Shown here: piece by piece, positions 15,132 to 23,199 of the stretch
Numbering within the stretch: the stretch's first letter is position 1
Layout: every line of letters begins with the position of its first letter
Assembly (NCBI GenBank): GCA_949531795.1
Contig: CATIQX010000117.1
Span: 1-23,199 of the forward strand
Reading direction: 5' to 3'
DNA length: 23,199 nucleotides
Source of the DNA: Cryomorphaceae bacterium
GTDB taxonomy: Bacteria > Bacteroidota > Bacteroidia > Flavobacteriales > BACL11
Notes under the pieces: model-generated
What the model was told of the DNA's origin: nothing
Databases searched by the model: none
The model's input: only the letters and a program-made list of their open reading frames with translations
Program-made: the position numbers and the translations under genes

Positions 15132-15443
15132 TTAAACGTGTAATATATCTTTTTTAGCCATTAGTTCAGACTCTGATTCTACATTGTCATCATCAGGGAT
15201 GCAGCAGTCAACTGGACAAACAGCAGCGCATTGAGGCTCATCATGGAATCCTATACATTCTGTACATTTATCAGTTGCTATGTAGAAAAAATCATCTGAT
15301 TCAGCATCATTTTCGGTATCATTCTCAACACTTGTTCCGTCTGACATTTTCCATGTTTCTTCAGGAGCATAAATTGCATTATTAGGACATTCTGGCTCGC
15401 AGGCTTCACAATTAATACAATCATCTGTTATTCTAATTGCCAT
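15132..15443 (-). CDS. 2[4Fe-4S] ferredoxin, Allochromatium-type with inserts
   Basis: The 103-residue protein is a bacterial-type ferredoxin binding two [4Fe-4S] clusters. The first motif is C-x2-C-x2-C-x3-C-P (Cys9, 12, 15, 19). The second is C-x2-C-x8-C-x3-C-P (Cys60, 63, 72, 76), the spaced form typical of the Allochromatium vinosum type, whose clusters have very low and unequal potentials. An acidic insert (about 28-58, with ENDTENDAESDD) separates the two, and a short acidic tail follows; extra Cys80 and Cys81 are present. It is divergent from korAB across 177 bases, so it is the natural candidate electron acceptor of that enzyme. It lies directly downstream, on its own strand, of nothing else, so it is a single-gene unit. 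The partner assignment is inferred from position. Confidence 0.93.
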   Translation of the reverse strand: MAIRITDDCINCEACEPECPNNAIYAPEETWKMSDGTSVENDTENDAESDDFFYIATDKCTECIGFHDEPQCAAVCPVDCCIPDDDNVESESELMAKKDILHV

Positions 15444-15472
15444 GTTGTTTTTATATTCATTAATTATTTAGA

Positions 15473-15480
15473 CAAAAATA
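15473..15480 (-). promoter_or_regulatory. -7 box of the ferredoxin gene
   Basis: The minus strand reads TATTTTTG, matching TAnnTTTG, and lies 29 bases before the ATG at 15443. No TTG is visible at the usual upstream distance. It shares the 177-base intergenic region with the korA promoter. Confidence 0.4.
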
Positions 15481-15582
15481 TAACTTTTTTCAATAGAAAT
15501 AACATAGCTTATTAATTTATACTTATTATAAATTACTGTTAAAATAATCAAGGAAACTTCTAAAGATTAAAGCTAAGGTTTG

Positions 15583-15590
15583 TACTTTTG
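15583..15590 (+). promoter_or_regulatory. -7 box of the korAB operon
   Basis: TACTTTTG fits TAnnTTTG and lies 30 bases before the korA ATG at 15621, predicting a leader of about 24 bases. A clear -33 TTG is missing at the expected place, which could mean activator dependence or simply a weak match. Confidence 0.45.
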
Positions 15591-15620
15591 CTTAAGTAAT
15601 TTTTTTGCTTTAAACTAAAA

Positions 15621-17462
15621 ATGAATAAAACTAATAAGGTTGTTGACTTAGAAAAGGTTGTAATTAAATTTGCTGGTGATTCGGGAGATGGAATGCAATT
15701 AACAGGAACTCAATTTACAGATACATCTGCATTGTTAGGTAATGATTTAGCAACTTTTCCTGATTATCCCGCTGAAATTAGAGCCCCACAAGGGACAGTT
15801 GCTGGTGTTTCAGGTTTTCAAATTCATATTGGAAGGATTGACATTAATACCCCTGGTGATATTGCTGATGTCTTAGTAGCCATGAATCCTGCCGCATTAA
15901 AAGCCAATAAAAATTGGATTAAAAAAGGAGGGACTATCATTGTAAATATTGATACGTTTACAAAACGAGATTTAGATAAAGCAGGATATGAAACTTCACC
16001 CTTAGAGGATAGTTCTTTTGAAGGATATAATATTATACAGGCTCCAATTACCAAATTAACACGAGAAGCTTTAAAAGATTCTGGTTTAGATGGTAAGAGC
16101 ATTGGTAGATCAAAAAATATGTTTGCTTTGGGCGTTGTCTACTGGATGTTTAACCGACCTATGGAGCAAACTGAAAAGTTTTTACAAAAGAAATTTGCTA
16201 ATAAACCTGAAGTAGTAGCTGCCAACATTAAGGTTATGCATGCGGGATATAACTTTGCAGACACTATAGAAGCACTTCCTTCATCATACACTGTACTTTC
16301 TGCAAACTTAAAGCCTGGTACATACAGAAACGTAATGGGGAATCAAGCAATTGCCTGGGGATTTTTAGCTGCTTCTGAAAGAGCAAAGAAAGAATTATTT
16401 CTAGGTTCTTATCCTATTACTCCAGCTTCAGATATTTTACATGAACTAGCAAAACATAAAAATTTAGGAGTAAAAACCTTTCAAGCAGAAGATGAAATTG
16501 CTGGTATTTGCTCCGCAATAGGAGCAAGTTTTGCTGGAAGCCTTGCTATTACTACAACATCAGGGCCTGGACTTGCTCTAAAAGGAGAAGGATTGGGACT
16601 AGCAATTATGGCAGAACTTCCTTTAGTAGTGGTTAATGTACAAAGAGGAGGCCCGTCAACTGGATTGCCAACCAAAACGGAGCAATCAGATTTAATGCAG
16701 GCTCTTTACGGAAGAAATGGAGAGAGTCCATCAGTAGTTTTAGCAAGCTCTACTCCTGGAAATTGCTTTGATTGGGCATACATGTCATCAAAAATAACAT
16801 TAGAACATAATACACCTGTTGTATTACTCTCTGATGGGTATTTAGGTAATGGAGCAGAACCTTGGAAAATAAAATCAACATTTGATATGCCTGAAATTCA
16901 TCCAAGTATTGCAAGTGAAGGAGAAGAATATCAGCCATACGCTAGAAACAAAAAAACATTAGCTAGAAAATTAGCTCTGCCTGGAACAAAGGGATTAGAG
17001 CATAGACTTGGAGGACTTGAAAAGGAAGATGTTACTGGAAATGTCTCTTATGATGCAGAAAATCATGAAAAAATGGTTGGAATAAGAGCTGAAAAAATAA
17101 AAAGAATCGCAAATATAATTCCAAACCAAGAAATATTTGGGAAAGAAAAAGGCGATTTATTAGTTATTGGTTGGGGAGGAACTCATGGATCCTTATATTC
17201 TGTGGTAGATAGTTTATTAAAGCAAGGTAAAAAGATCGCTCTCTGTCAATTCAATTACATCAATCCACTGCCAAAAAATACATCAGAAATATTTAAAAAC
17301 TATAAACAGATTATAGTCTGTGAATTAAATTCTGGGCAATTTGCTAATTACCTTAGAATGAATTTCCAAGGAACTATTTTTCAACAGTACAATAAAATAC
17401 AAGGGTTTCCTTTTACAACAATTGAATTAGAATCTCATTTTAAAACCTTATTATCAAAATAA
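15621..17462 (+). CDS. korA: 2-oxoglutarate:ferredoxin oxidoreductase, alpha subunit (gamma-alpha fusion)
   Basis: With KorB this enzyme oxidises 2-oxoglutarate and CoA to succinyl-CoA and CO2 and reduces ferredoxin. The 613-residue chain is a fusion: an N-terminal gamma domain (about 10-200; VIKFAGDSGDGMQLTG, TFPDYPAEIRAPQGT) joined to the alpha pyrimidine-binding domain (about 230-420; GSYPITPASDILHEL near 262, TSGPGLALKGEGLGL, and RGGPSTGLPTKTEQSDLMQ near 341-360), then a transketolase C-like domain to the end. The gamma-alpha fusion and the GLPTKTEQSDL signature are those of KorA rather than pyruvate synthase. The enzyme is cytoplasmic. korB starts one base after its stop. Activity on other 2-oxoacids cannot be excluded from sequence. 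Confidence 0.94.
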   Translation: MNKTNKVVDLEKVVIKFAGDSGDGMQLTGTQFTDTSALLGNDLATFPDYPAEIRAPQGTVAGVSGFQIHIGRIDINTPGDIADVLVAMNPAALKANKNWIKKGGTIIVNIDTFTKRDLDKAGYETSPLEDSSFEGYNIIQAPITKLTREALKDSGLDGKSIGRSKNMFALGVVYWMFNRPMEQTEKFLQKKFANKPEVVAANIKVMHAGYNFADTIEALPSSYTVLSANLKPGTYRNVMGNQAIAWGFLAASERAKKELFLGSYPITPASDILHELAKHKNLGVKTFQAEDEIAGICSAIGASFAGSLAITTTSGPGLALKGEGLGLAIMAELPLVVVNVQRGGPSTGLPTKTEQSDLMQALYGRNGESPSVVLASSTPGNCFDWAYMSSKITLEHNTPVVLLSDGYLGNGAEPWKIKSTFDMPEIHPSIASEGEEYQPYARNKKTLARKLALPGTKGLEHRLGGLEKEDVTGNVSYDAENHEKMVGIRAEKIKRIANIIPNQEIFGKEKGDLLVIGWGGTHGSLYSVVDSLLKQGKKIALCQFNYINPLPKNTSEIFKNYKQIIVCELNSGQFANYLRMNFQGTIFQQYNKIQGFPFTTIELESHFKTLLSK

Positions 17463-17463
17463 T

Positions 17464-18474
17464 ATGGAGCACTTAACAAATAAAGATTTTACAAGCGATC
17501 AAGAAGTAAAATGGTGTCCTGGTTGTGGAGATTACGCAATATTAAGAGCCATGCAGAAAGCATTACCTGCTCTTGAAAGAAAAAAAGAGGAGTTTGTTTT
17601 TATTTCAGGAATTGGCTGTTCATCTCGTTTCCCATACTATATGAATACATATGGTTTTCATACCATACATGGAAGAGCGCCAGCATTTGCAACAGGTGTG
17701 AAATTGGCAAACCCAAAACTTAGTGTTTGGCAGATCACCGGAGACGGTGACGCACTAGCTATTGGGGGAAATCATTTTATACATGCCTTAAGAAGAAATA
17801 TTGACATTAATATTTTACTCTTTAATAATGAGATTTACGGTTTAACAAAAGGACAGTTCTCTCCTACTTCCAAAAAAGGAATAAAGACAAAATCAAACCC
17901 TCACGGAACTACTGATGAGCCTTTTTCTCCTTCTGATTTAGCAATTGGTGCCCAAGGATCTTTCTTTGCAAGGGTTGTGGATACTAACCCGAAATTAATG
18001 CAGAAAATATTTACTGAAGCAGAAGAACATCGAGGTACTTCACTAATTGAGATTTTACAGAACTGTGTTATTTTTAACGACAAAACCTTTGCTTCAATTA
18101 CTGGTAAAGAAGTTAAACAAAATGCACAACTTATACTTGAAAATGGAAAACCAATGCTGTTTGGTCCAGATTTGAATAAAGGAATTATTCTAAATGGCTT
18201 TAAATTAGAGGTTGCTACTATTGGAGAAAAAAATGTAAAAGAAGAGGATATTTTGATTCATAATGCACATGAGCAAGATCAAAGTTTACACACTATGTTA
18301 GCTAGAATGAGACCTCCAGAATTTCCTGCTGCACTAGGAATAATTAGATCAGTAAGACGACAAACCTTTGATGATGGCGTTCTTAGTCAATTAGAATACG
18401 AAAAAGAAAATGCGAAATTCAGAACAGTAGACGAACTTCTTAAGTCAGGGGAGACTTGGGAGATTAAAAGTTAA
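17464..18474 (+). CDS. korB: 2-oxoglutarate:ferredoxin oxidoreductase, beta subunit
   Basis: KorB holds the thiamine diphosphate and the [4Fe-4S] cluster that passes electrons to ferredoxin. The 336-residue protein has KWCPGCGDYAIL (Cys18, Cys21), GIGCSSRFPYY (Cys52), and a late Cys201 in EILQNCVIF; these four are the expected ligands of the single cluster. The TPP/Mg motif is GDGDALAIGGNHFIHALR to NN (93-122), and NEIYGLTKGQFSPTS follows, a segment typical of the two-subunit OFOR class. Length is normal. It forms a two-gene operon with korA, separated by one base. A GNAT gene follows 35 bases later with no visible terminator, so it may be co-transcribed. Confidence 0.95.
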   Translation: MEHLTNKDFTSDQEVKWCPGCGDYAILRAMQKALPALERKKEEFVFISGIGCSSRFPYYMNTYGFHTIHGRAPAFATGVKLANPKLSVWQITGDGDALAIGGNHFIHALRRNIDINILLFNNEIYGLTKGQFSPTSKKGIKTKSNPHGTTDEPFSPSDLAIGAQGSFFARVVDTNPKLMQKIFTEAEEHRGTSLIEILQNCVIFNDKTFASITGKEVKQNAQLILENGKPMLFGPDLNKGIILNGFKLEVATIGEKNVKEEDILIHNAHEQDQSLHTMLARMRPPEFPAALGIIRSVRRQTFDDGVLSQLEYEKENAKFRTVDELLKSGETWEIKS

Positions 18475-18509
18475 AAAATGGGAGCAAATAAATCCTTTTA
18501 AAACAAATA

Positions 18510-18971
18510 TTGAAAAATATTAAAATTTCAAATTATAATTCCAAATACGACAAGTCGTTTTACGAATTAAACAAGAGTTGGATTGAAGAGTTTTGGATAT
18601 TAGAAGATTCCGACTTAAAAGATTTACTCAATCCAAGAGAGTCTATTATAAATCTTGGGGGAGAAATATTTTTTGCTGTGATAGATAATCTTGCAGTAGG
18701 AACTGCAGCAATGATACCATCCCCACACAACAAAATTGAATTGGCTAAAATGACAATTCAAAAAGAATACCGAGGAAAAGGTTTATCAAAAATATTATTG
18801 GAAAGGTGCATTGAGTATGCAATAATATCTAAAGCAAATGAAATATTTTTAATTTCTAATAGTAGGTTGTTCAGCGCTAGAAAATTGTACGATAAATTTG
18901 GTTTTAAAGAAGTTGATTTAGACTCTAATAAATATAAAAGAGGTAACTATAAAATGGTTCTAAGACTATAA
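18510..18971 (+). CDS. GNAT-family N-acetyltransferase
   Basis: This 153-residue GNAT protein has a clear acetyl-CoA site: motif A at about 81-100 (MTIQKEYRGKGLSKILLE, with the R-G-x-G-L loop), and the C-terminal SARKLYDKFGFKEV segment at 122-135. The N-terminal half (SFYELNKSWIEEFWILEDSD) resembles a common branch of small GNATs of unknown substrate. The start is TTG at 18510 (MKNIKISNYN); an in-frame stop lies seven codons upstream and the next Met is far inside the fold, so this is the only sensible start unless ATA or ATC is used. It is unrelated in sequence detail to the GNAT at 594. Its last six bases overlap the 3' end of the convergent sucB gene. Confidence 0.88.
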   Translation: MKNIKISNYNSKYDKSFYELNKSWIEEFWILEDSDLKDLLNPRESIINLGGEIFFAVIDNLAVGTAAMIPSPHNKIELAKMTIQKEYRGKGLSKILLERCIEYAIISKANEIFLISNSRLFSARKLYDKFGFKEVDLDSNKYKRGNYKMVLRL

Positions 18972-20153
18972 ACCCAAAGTATTTTTCACATTACCGCCCA
19001 TAAGATGCTCAGTTGGATTTTCCAAATATTCTTTTACTCTAACCAAGAACCCAACTGACTCTCTTCCGTCAATAACTCTATGGTCATATGAAAGAGCTAG
19101 ATACATAATAGGTCTAATCTTAACCTCGCCATTAACCGCCATTGGTCGTTCGACGATATTGTGCATCCCTAAAATTGCAGATTGTGGAGGGTTAATAATA
19201 GGTGTTGAAAGCATAGAACCAAATACCCCACCATTTGTAATGGTAAAAGTACCTCCTAACATTTCATTAATTGTAATCTTTCCATCTCTGGCTTTTATTG
19301 CCAAACGCTTAATATCGGATTCTATTTCTTGGAAATTCATCAATTCTGCATTCCTAACCACAGGCACCATCAGTCCTTTTGGTGCACTTACTGCAATACC
19401 AATATCAGTATAGTTATGGTGAATTACTTCATTTCCGTCAATCATTGCATTTACATCCTTAAACTCCTGCAAAGCCATGGTAACAGCCTTAGTAAAGAAA
19501 GACATGAAACCTAAACCGACTCCATACTTTTCTTTAAACTGTTCTTTATATTGCTTTCTGATAGCAAAAATTTCCGTCATATCTACTTCATTAAAAGTAG
19601 TAAGCATTGCTGTTTCGTTTTTAACAGCAACCAATCTGCTTGCAATTTTTCGTCTTAAGGATGACATCTTTTTACGATAAGTTCCTCTTGACCCTAAAGA
19701 TGAATTCTCCTGTATTAATCCTAATACATCACTCTTAGTAATTTTACCTGCCTCGCCGGTTCCTTTTAGCTCAGTTGCAGATATATCATGCTCGCTAATC
19801 ATAGCAGATGCCAATGGAGTAGCTTTTGCTACACCTAAAACTATATTTGATTTTATAGCTAATTTTGTAGTTTCGGCAGCTTCCTCTTTATTCACGTTTA
19901 CTTTAACCTCACCCTTCACAGAAGTATCAATAATACAAACAATGTCACCTACCGCAACAGTTTCTCCATCACCCACAACAATTTTTATAGTTCCACTTTC
20001 TTCAGCTGGCAATTCTAAAGTTGCTTTATCAGAATCTATTTCTGCAATAGCTTGATCTTTTTCTACATAATCACCATCTTCAACTAACCATTCTGCAATT
20101 TCTACTTCTGATATTGACTCTCCCGGACTTGGGACCCTCATTTCTAATAACAT
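18966..20153 (-). CDS. sucB: 2-oxoglutarate dehydrogenase E2 (dihydrolipoyllysine succinyltransferase)
   Basis: The E2 core of the 2-oxoglutarate dehydrogenase complex transfers succinyl groups from its lipoyl arm to CoA. The 395-residue protein has one N-terminal lipoyl domain (about 1-77) with lipoylated Lys43 in EIDSDKATLELPA, a linker, a peripheral-subunit-binding domain (about 107-142; ATPLASAMISEHDISA, GKITKSDVL), a second linker, and the catalytic domain (about 165-395) with His358 and Asp362 in SYDHRVIDGRES. The start MLLEMRVPSPGES matches the usual start of Bacteroidota E2 proteins. It lies three bases after sucA in the same direction, so the two are one operon. E3 (lpd) is not in the window. 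The TTN and MVPVVRN segments fit succinyl rather than acetyl transferase. Confidence 0.95.
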   Translation of the reverse strand: MLLEMRVPSPGESISEVEIAEWLVEDGDYVEKDQAIAEIDSDKATLELPAEESGTIKIVVGDGETVAVGDIVCIIDTSVKGEVKVNVNKEEAAETTKLAIKSNIVLGVAKATPLASAMISEHDISATELKGTGEAGKITKSDVLGLIQENSSLGSRGTYRKKMSSLRRKIASRLVAVKNETAMLTTFNEVDMTEIFAIRKQYKEQFKEKYGVGLGFMSFFTKAVTMALQEFKDVNAMIDGNEVIHHNYTDIGIAVSAPKGLMVPVVRNAELMNFQEIESDIKRLAIKARDGKITINEMLGGTFTITNGGVFGSMLSTPIINPPQSAILGMHNIVERPMAVNGEVKIRPIMYLALSYDHRVIDGRESVGFLVRVKEYLENPTEHLMGGNVKNTLGL

Positions 20154-20156
20154 GCC

Positions 20157-22859
20157 TTATTTTTTAAAAACTTTATTAATTAACTCGTTTTGTTCTGCTG
20201 TTGATGTTTTGCTAGAACCTGTAGCTGTTGCAGCTGAAGATTCTCTTGAAATAACATCAATATTAAACGCTTTTAACTCAGACAGAATAAAAGTCCAAGC
20301 TCCCATATTTTGCGGCTCCTCCTGTACCCAAACAACTTCTTTAGCCTTGTATTTTCCAATCAATTCCTTTATTTTTTGTTTATCTAGCGGAAACAACTGT
20401 TCAATTCTGACTAAAGCTATATTTTCTGATTTTTCTTTTTCTCTTCTTTCTAATAACTCATAGAAAATTTTCCCACTACAAAGCACTAATTTATCTACAA
20501 ATTTTGAACCAATAGAATCATCAATAATTGCTTCAAAATTACCCTCTACTAAGTCCAAAATAGAAGAAACACACTTAGGATGCCTAAGTAAACTTTTAGG
20601 TGTAAATACTATTAACGGTTTTCTGTATTCTCTCTTTAATTGCCTCCTTAAAACATGATAAAAGTTTGCTGGAGTAGTGCAATTTACAATCTGCATATTA
20701 TACTTAGCACACATTTGCAGATAACGCTCTAATCTTGCAGAAGAATGCTCCGCACCTTGCCCTTCATAACCGTGAGGCAATAACATAACTAAACCACTCA
20801 TCACCTTCCACTTATCCTCTGAACAAGAAATAAACTGATCAAAAATAATTTGAGCCCCATTTGAGAAGTCTCCAAATTGGGCTTCCCAAATTGTTAAGGT
20901 ATTTGGGGTTGATATGGAATATCCATAATCAAAACCAAGAACTCCATATTCTGAAAGCAATGAATTATATGCTTCAAAATTTGTGCTTGCACTAATATTG
21001 TTTAACGGGCACACCTCCTCCTCCGATTGCTCTACTTTAAGAATAGCATGTCTATGTGAAAAAGTTCCTCTTTCTACATCTTGTCCGCTAAGTCTTATGT
21101 CGTGTCCTTCATCTAAAAGAGAAGCATAAGCTAATAATTCCCCCATTGCCCAATCTAAAGAATCGGATTCCTCTACCATCTTTTTCCTATCGGCTAGTAA
21201 TTTTCTTGTTTTCTTAAATAACTTATCTGCCTGAGGGACGTCGTACAGATACTTCGCCAACTCCTTTAACTTTTTCTGACCTATATTTGTAGCATTTGAA
21301 CTATGAAAATCAGGTGAAAATGCTCGCTTTACTTCACTCCATTCTTCTTTTAAAAATCGTGTAATTTTTGCTTTCTTAATCTCCTTTGCTTTTGCAAATC
21401 TATCCTGCAACAAATCTTGAAAATCTTTTTCTAACTCTGTGGCAATACCTGCTTCTACCACTCCTTCATTCATCAATTTTTCTTTATAAATTTCTCTTGG
21501 ATTCTTATGTTTTGAAATCGCTTCATATAGTTTTGGCTGAGTAAACCTTGGCTCATCTCCTTCATTATGACCGTATTTACGGTAACACAATAAATCAATA
21601 AATATATCCTTATGGTATTTCTGCCTATATTCTACTGCCAATTTTAAGGCATGAACTACTGCCTCAACATCATCCCCATTTACATGAAGTACTGGAGATA
21701 AAGTTACTTTAGCAACATCCGTACAATAAGTACTTGACCTAGCGTCCAAATAATTTGTAGTAAACCCTACCTGATTATTTACAGCAATGTGAATTGTTCC
21801 TCCAGTTTTATACCCATCTAATTGAGCCATTTGAATAACTTCATAAACAACTCCCTGTCCAGCAAGTGCTGCATCACCATGTAATAGAATAGGTAATATT
21901 TTTTTAACATCACCTCCATACTTACTATCAAGTTTTGCTCTTGTAATTCCCTCAACAACAGGATCAACAGCCTCCAAGTGCGAAGGGTTAGGCGTTAAAT
22001 TCAACTTGATGTTATTTCCGTTACTACATTTCTGCATAGAAGTAAAGCCTAGGTGATATTTTACATCTCCAGAAATATTATTATCTTCATATAATTTACC
22101 TTCAAATTCTGAAAAAATCTCCTTGTAAGTCTTGTTGAAAATATTAGCTAAAACATTTAGCCTTCCTCTATGAGACATCCCCATAACAAATTCTTCAACA
22201 CCCAAATCCGAACTATGTTCTACTAAAGCATCTAAAGCTGGAATTAAAGATTCAGCTCCTTCTAATGAAAATCGTTTTTGTCCAACAAATTTCTTGTGCA
22301 GGAAGTTTTCAAAAGCAACTGCTTGATTTAGTTTATGTAGAATATGTTTTTTTTGGCTTGCTTCAAATTTGGGTGTATTTGAGTTTCTATGCAATCTATT
22401 TTTAATCCATTCTATTTCGTTAGGATCACGGATATACATGTATTCAACTCCAATAGATTGGCAATACACTTTTTCCAAATGTGCAATAATCACTTTTAAA
22501 GAAGAAGGACCAATACCCACTTGCTCCCCAGCTTGAAATATAACTTCTAAATCTGATTCTTCTAAACCAAAATTTTTAAAATCAAGAGTAGGAGTATACT
22601 TTCTTCTTTCTCTTACAGGGTTCGTTTTAGTAAATAAGTGCCCGCTTTTTCTGTAAGCATCAATCAAGTTAATTACCTTGAATTCTTTCTGGAAAACTTG
22701 AGGAATGTCTTCATCAGAATATACTTCTTTTGCAAAGTTAAAACCTTGGAAAAAACTTCTCCACTCTTCTTCTACACTTAAAGGATCTTTTAAGAATTGA
22801 TCATACATATTCTCAATCATTCCAGTATGTAGGGCTCCTAAAAAGGAAAACTTATCCAT
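20157..22859 (-). CDS. sucA: 2-oxoglutarate dehydrogenase E1
   Basis: SucA is the thiamine-diphosphate-dependent decarboxylase of the NAD-linked 2-oxoglutarate dehydrogenase complex in the TCA cycle. The 900-residue protein starts with the short E2-binding tail (SFLGALHTGMIENMYDQF), then the E1 core with MSHRGRLNVLAN (228-239), NPSHLEAVDPVVEG (291-304, His294 probably contacting substrate), HGDAALAGQG (327-336) and NNQVGFTT (361-368). The C-terminal half has LLPHGYEGQGAEHSSARLE and VWVQEEPQNMGAW, typical of OGDH rather than pyruvate dehydrogenase. Length is close to E. coli SucA. A good promoter match lies 23 bases upstream of the ATG, and sucB follows after three bases. Confidence 0.97.
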   Translation of the reverse strand: MDKFSFLGALHTGMIENMYDQFLKDPLSVEEEWRSFFQGFNFAKEVYSDEDIPQVFQKEFKVINLIDAYRKSGHLFTKTNPVRERRKYTPTLDFKNFGLEESDLEVIFQAGEQVGIGPSSLKVIIAHLEKVYCQSIGVEYMYIRDPNEIEWIKNRLHRNSNTPKFEASQKKHILHKLNQAVAFENFLHKKFVGQKRFSLEGAESLIPALDALVEHSSDLGVEEFVMGMSHRGRLNVLANIFNKTYKEIFSEFEGKLYEDNNISGDVKYHLGFTSMQKCSNGNNIKLNLTPNPSHLEAVDPVVEGITRAKLDSKYGGDVKKILPILLHGDAALAGQGVVYEVIQMAQLDGYKTGGTIHIAVNNQVGFTTNYLDARSSTYCTDVAKVTLSPVLHVNGDDVEAVVHALKLAVEYRQKYHKDIFIDLLCYRKYGHNEGDEPRFTQPKLYEAISKHKNPREIYKEKLMNEGVVEAGIATELEKDFQDLLQDRFAKAKEIKKAKITRFLKEEWSEVKRAFSPDFHSSNATNIGQKKLKELAKYLYDVPQADKLFKKTRKLLADRKKMVEESDSLDWAMGELLAYASLLDEGHDIRLSGQDVERGTFSHRHAILKVEQSEEEVCPLNNISASTNFEAYNSLLSEYGVLGFDYGYSISTPNTLTIWEAQFGDFSNGAQIIFDQFISCSEDKWKVMSGLVMLLPHGYEGQGAEHSSARLERYLQMCAKYNMQIVNCTTPANFYHVLRRQLKREYRKPLIVFTPKSLLRHPKCVSSILDLVEGNFEAIIDDSIGSKFVDKLVLCSGKIFYELLERREKEKSENIALVRIEQLFPLDKQKIKELIGKYKAKEVVWVQEEPQNMGAWTFILSELKAFNIDVISRESSAATATGSSKTSTAEQNELINKVFKK

Positions 22860-22882
22860 TATTTATTTGTAACATTTGAATG

Positions 22883-22917
22883 CAAAATTATCTATTTTTA
22901 TTCATATAGGTTGCAAA
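22883..22917 (-). promoter_or_regulatory. Bacteroidota-type promoter of the sucAB operon
   Basis: On the minus strand TTTG (22914-22917) is followed after 23 bases by TAATTTTG (22883-22890), and the box ends 23 bases before the ATG at 22859. Both elements and the spacing fit the Bacteroidota pattern, making this one of the two best promoter matches in the window. Confidence 0.6.
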
Positions 22918-22920
22918 ATA

Positions 22921-23199
22921 TTACTGATTTTCAGGGCTTGAGTAATAATTCTTCATTATCACCTTTTGAAGTCCCCTTTTTACAATCAATTCCGCCAATA
23001 ATTCTGAAAATGAAAGTGATGATATTTGCATTTCTGATTGCACTTTTTCCTCTGACAAATCAATACGGTATAACAAGTTTACAACTCTTTTAGGATCTTG
23101 ATTATTTAATCTATTAACTATTAACGATGTAAATGAAAATAATTGTTTGTAATCCTGAACAGGTTTTTCAATATCAAAGTTTACTCCGATATTCAAAAA
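22921..23199 (-). CDS. Unrecognised protein, C-terminal part at the window edge
   Basis: The minus-strand frame is open to the last base of the window. A TTG at 23196-23194 could be the start (MNIGVNFDIEK), giving 91 residues, but the frame continues past it, so I treat the gene as probably cut by the edge. I do not recognise the family. The visible part is soluble, mixed helix, with paired Lys/Arg and Glu (NNQDPKRVVNLLYRIDLSEE, then a SELLAELIVKRGLQKVIMKNYYS end). There are no cysteines, signal peptide or membrane segment. It is followed by sucA after 61 bases, and sucA has its own promoter, so the two may or may not be co-transcribed. Confidence 0.6.
   Translation of the reverse strand, partial: FLNIGVNFDIEKPVQDYKQLFSFTSLIVNRLNNQDPKRVVNLLYRIDLSEEKVQSEMQISSLSFSELLAELIVKRGLQKVIMKNYYSSPENQ

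Noticed and set aside
15621..18474. Evidence for carbon fixation by the reverse TCA cycle
   Set aside because: KorAB alone is not diagnostic. No ATP-citrate lyase or fumarate reductase gene is visible, and an oxidative OGDH is encoded next door.
1..23199. tRNA, rRNA, riboswitch, prophage or defence island
   Set aside because: Reading both strands I found no cloverleaf-like gene, no rRNA signature, no integrase, and no toxin or nuclease family; the gene content is mainly core metabolism and envelope assembly.

Overview
The window looks like a chromosomal segment of a low-GC member of the Bacteroidota, probably Flavobacteriales. Three things point there. The genes are typical of that group: a DUF6089-like barrel, tandem OmpH/Skp genes after bamA, a LuxE-type acyl transferase, and a 2-oxoglutarate dehydrogenase whose E2 begins MLLEMRVPSPGES. 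Most transcription units are preceded by a Bacteroidota-type -7 box (TAnnTTTG). I see no convincing Shine-Dalgarno sequences. The genus cannot be fixed from sequence alone. Coding density is very high and no gene-free stretch exceeds 300 bases. I see no tRNA, rRNA, CRISPR array, insertion sequence or phage gene.

Layout. (1) 1-2626 is a looser part: the 3' end of a LuxE-family acyl transferase, an overlapping GNAT acetyltransferase, an unrecognised multi-pass membrane protein on the minus strand, and a small cupredoxin-like lipoprotein. (2) 2689-4170 (minus) holds an alpha/beta hydrolase and pdxJ (vitamin B6). They diverge from a CBS-domain gene across only 34 bases. (3) 4205-12371 (plus) is an envelope-biogenesis cluster: CBS protein, a small Omp85-family protein with one POTRA, NAD kinase, a DUF6089-like barrel, uppS (undecaprenyl-PP synthase), bamA, and two OmpH/Skp chaperones, closed by a hairpin terminator. 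murI (D-glutamate for peptidoglycan) follows. (4) 13235-15083 holds a gamma-carbonic-anhydrase-like protein (minus), then an Nfu/NifU-type Fe-S scaffold overlapping a small outer-membrane barrel gene, closed by a strong bidirectional terminator. (5) 15132-22859 is a 2-oxoglutarate oxidation block: a 2[4Fe-4S] ferredoxin (minus) divergent from korA-korB (2-oxoglutarate:ferredoxin oxidoreductase), a GNAT gene, then sucB and sucA (2-oxoglutarate dehydrogenase E2 and E1) on the minus strand. (6) The right edge holds the 3' part of an unrecognised minus-strand gene.

The genes serve two main themes. One is building the outer envelope: lipid carrier, barrel insertion, periplasmic chaperones and peptidoglycan precursor. 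The other is oxidising 2-oxoglutarate by two routes, one reducing ferredoxin and one reducing NAD+, encoded within 8 kb, with an Fe-S scaffold gene nearby. Most of the window is conserved housekeeping. I found no clear new defence or mobile system. The most unusual points are the single-POTRA Omp85 gene inside the bamA cluster, the twin near-leaderless promoters between pdxJ and the CBS gene, and the paired 2-oxoglutarate enzymes with a dedicated-looking ferredoxin.
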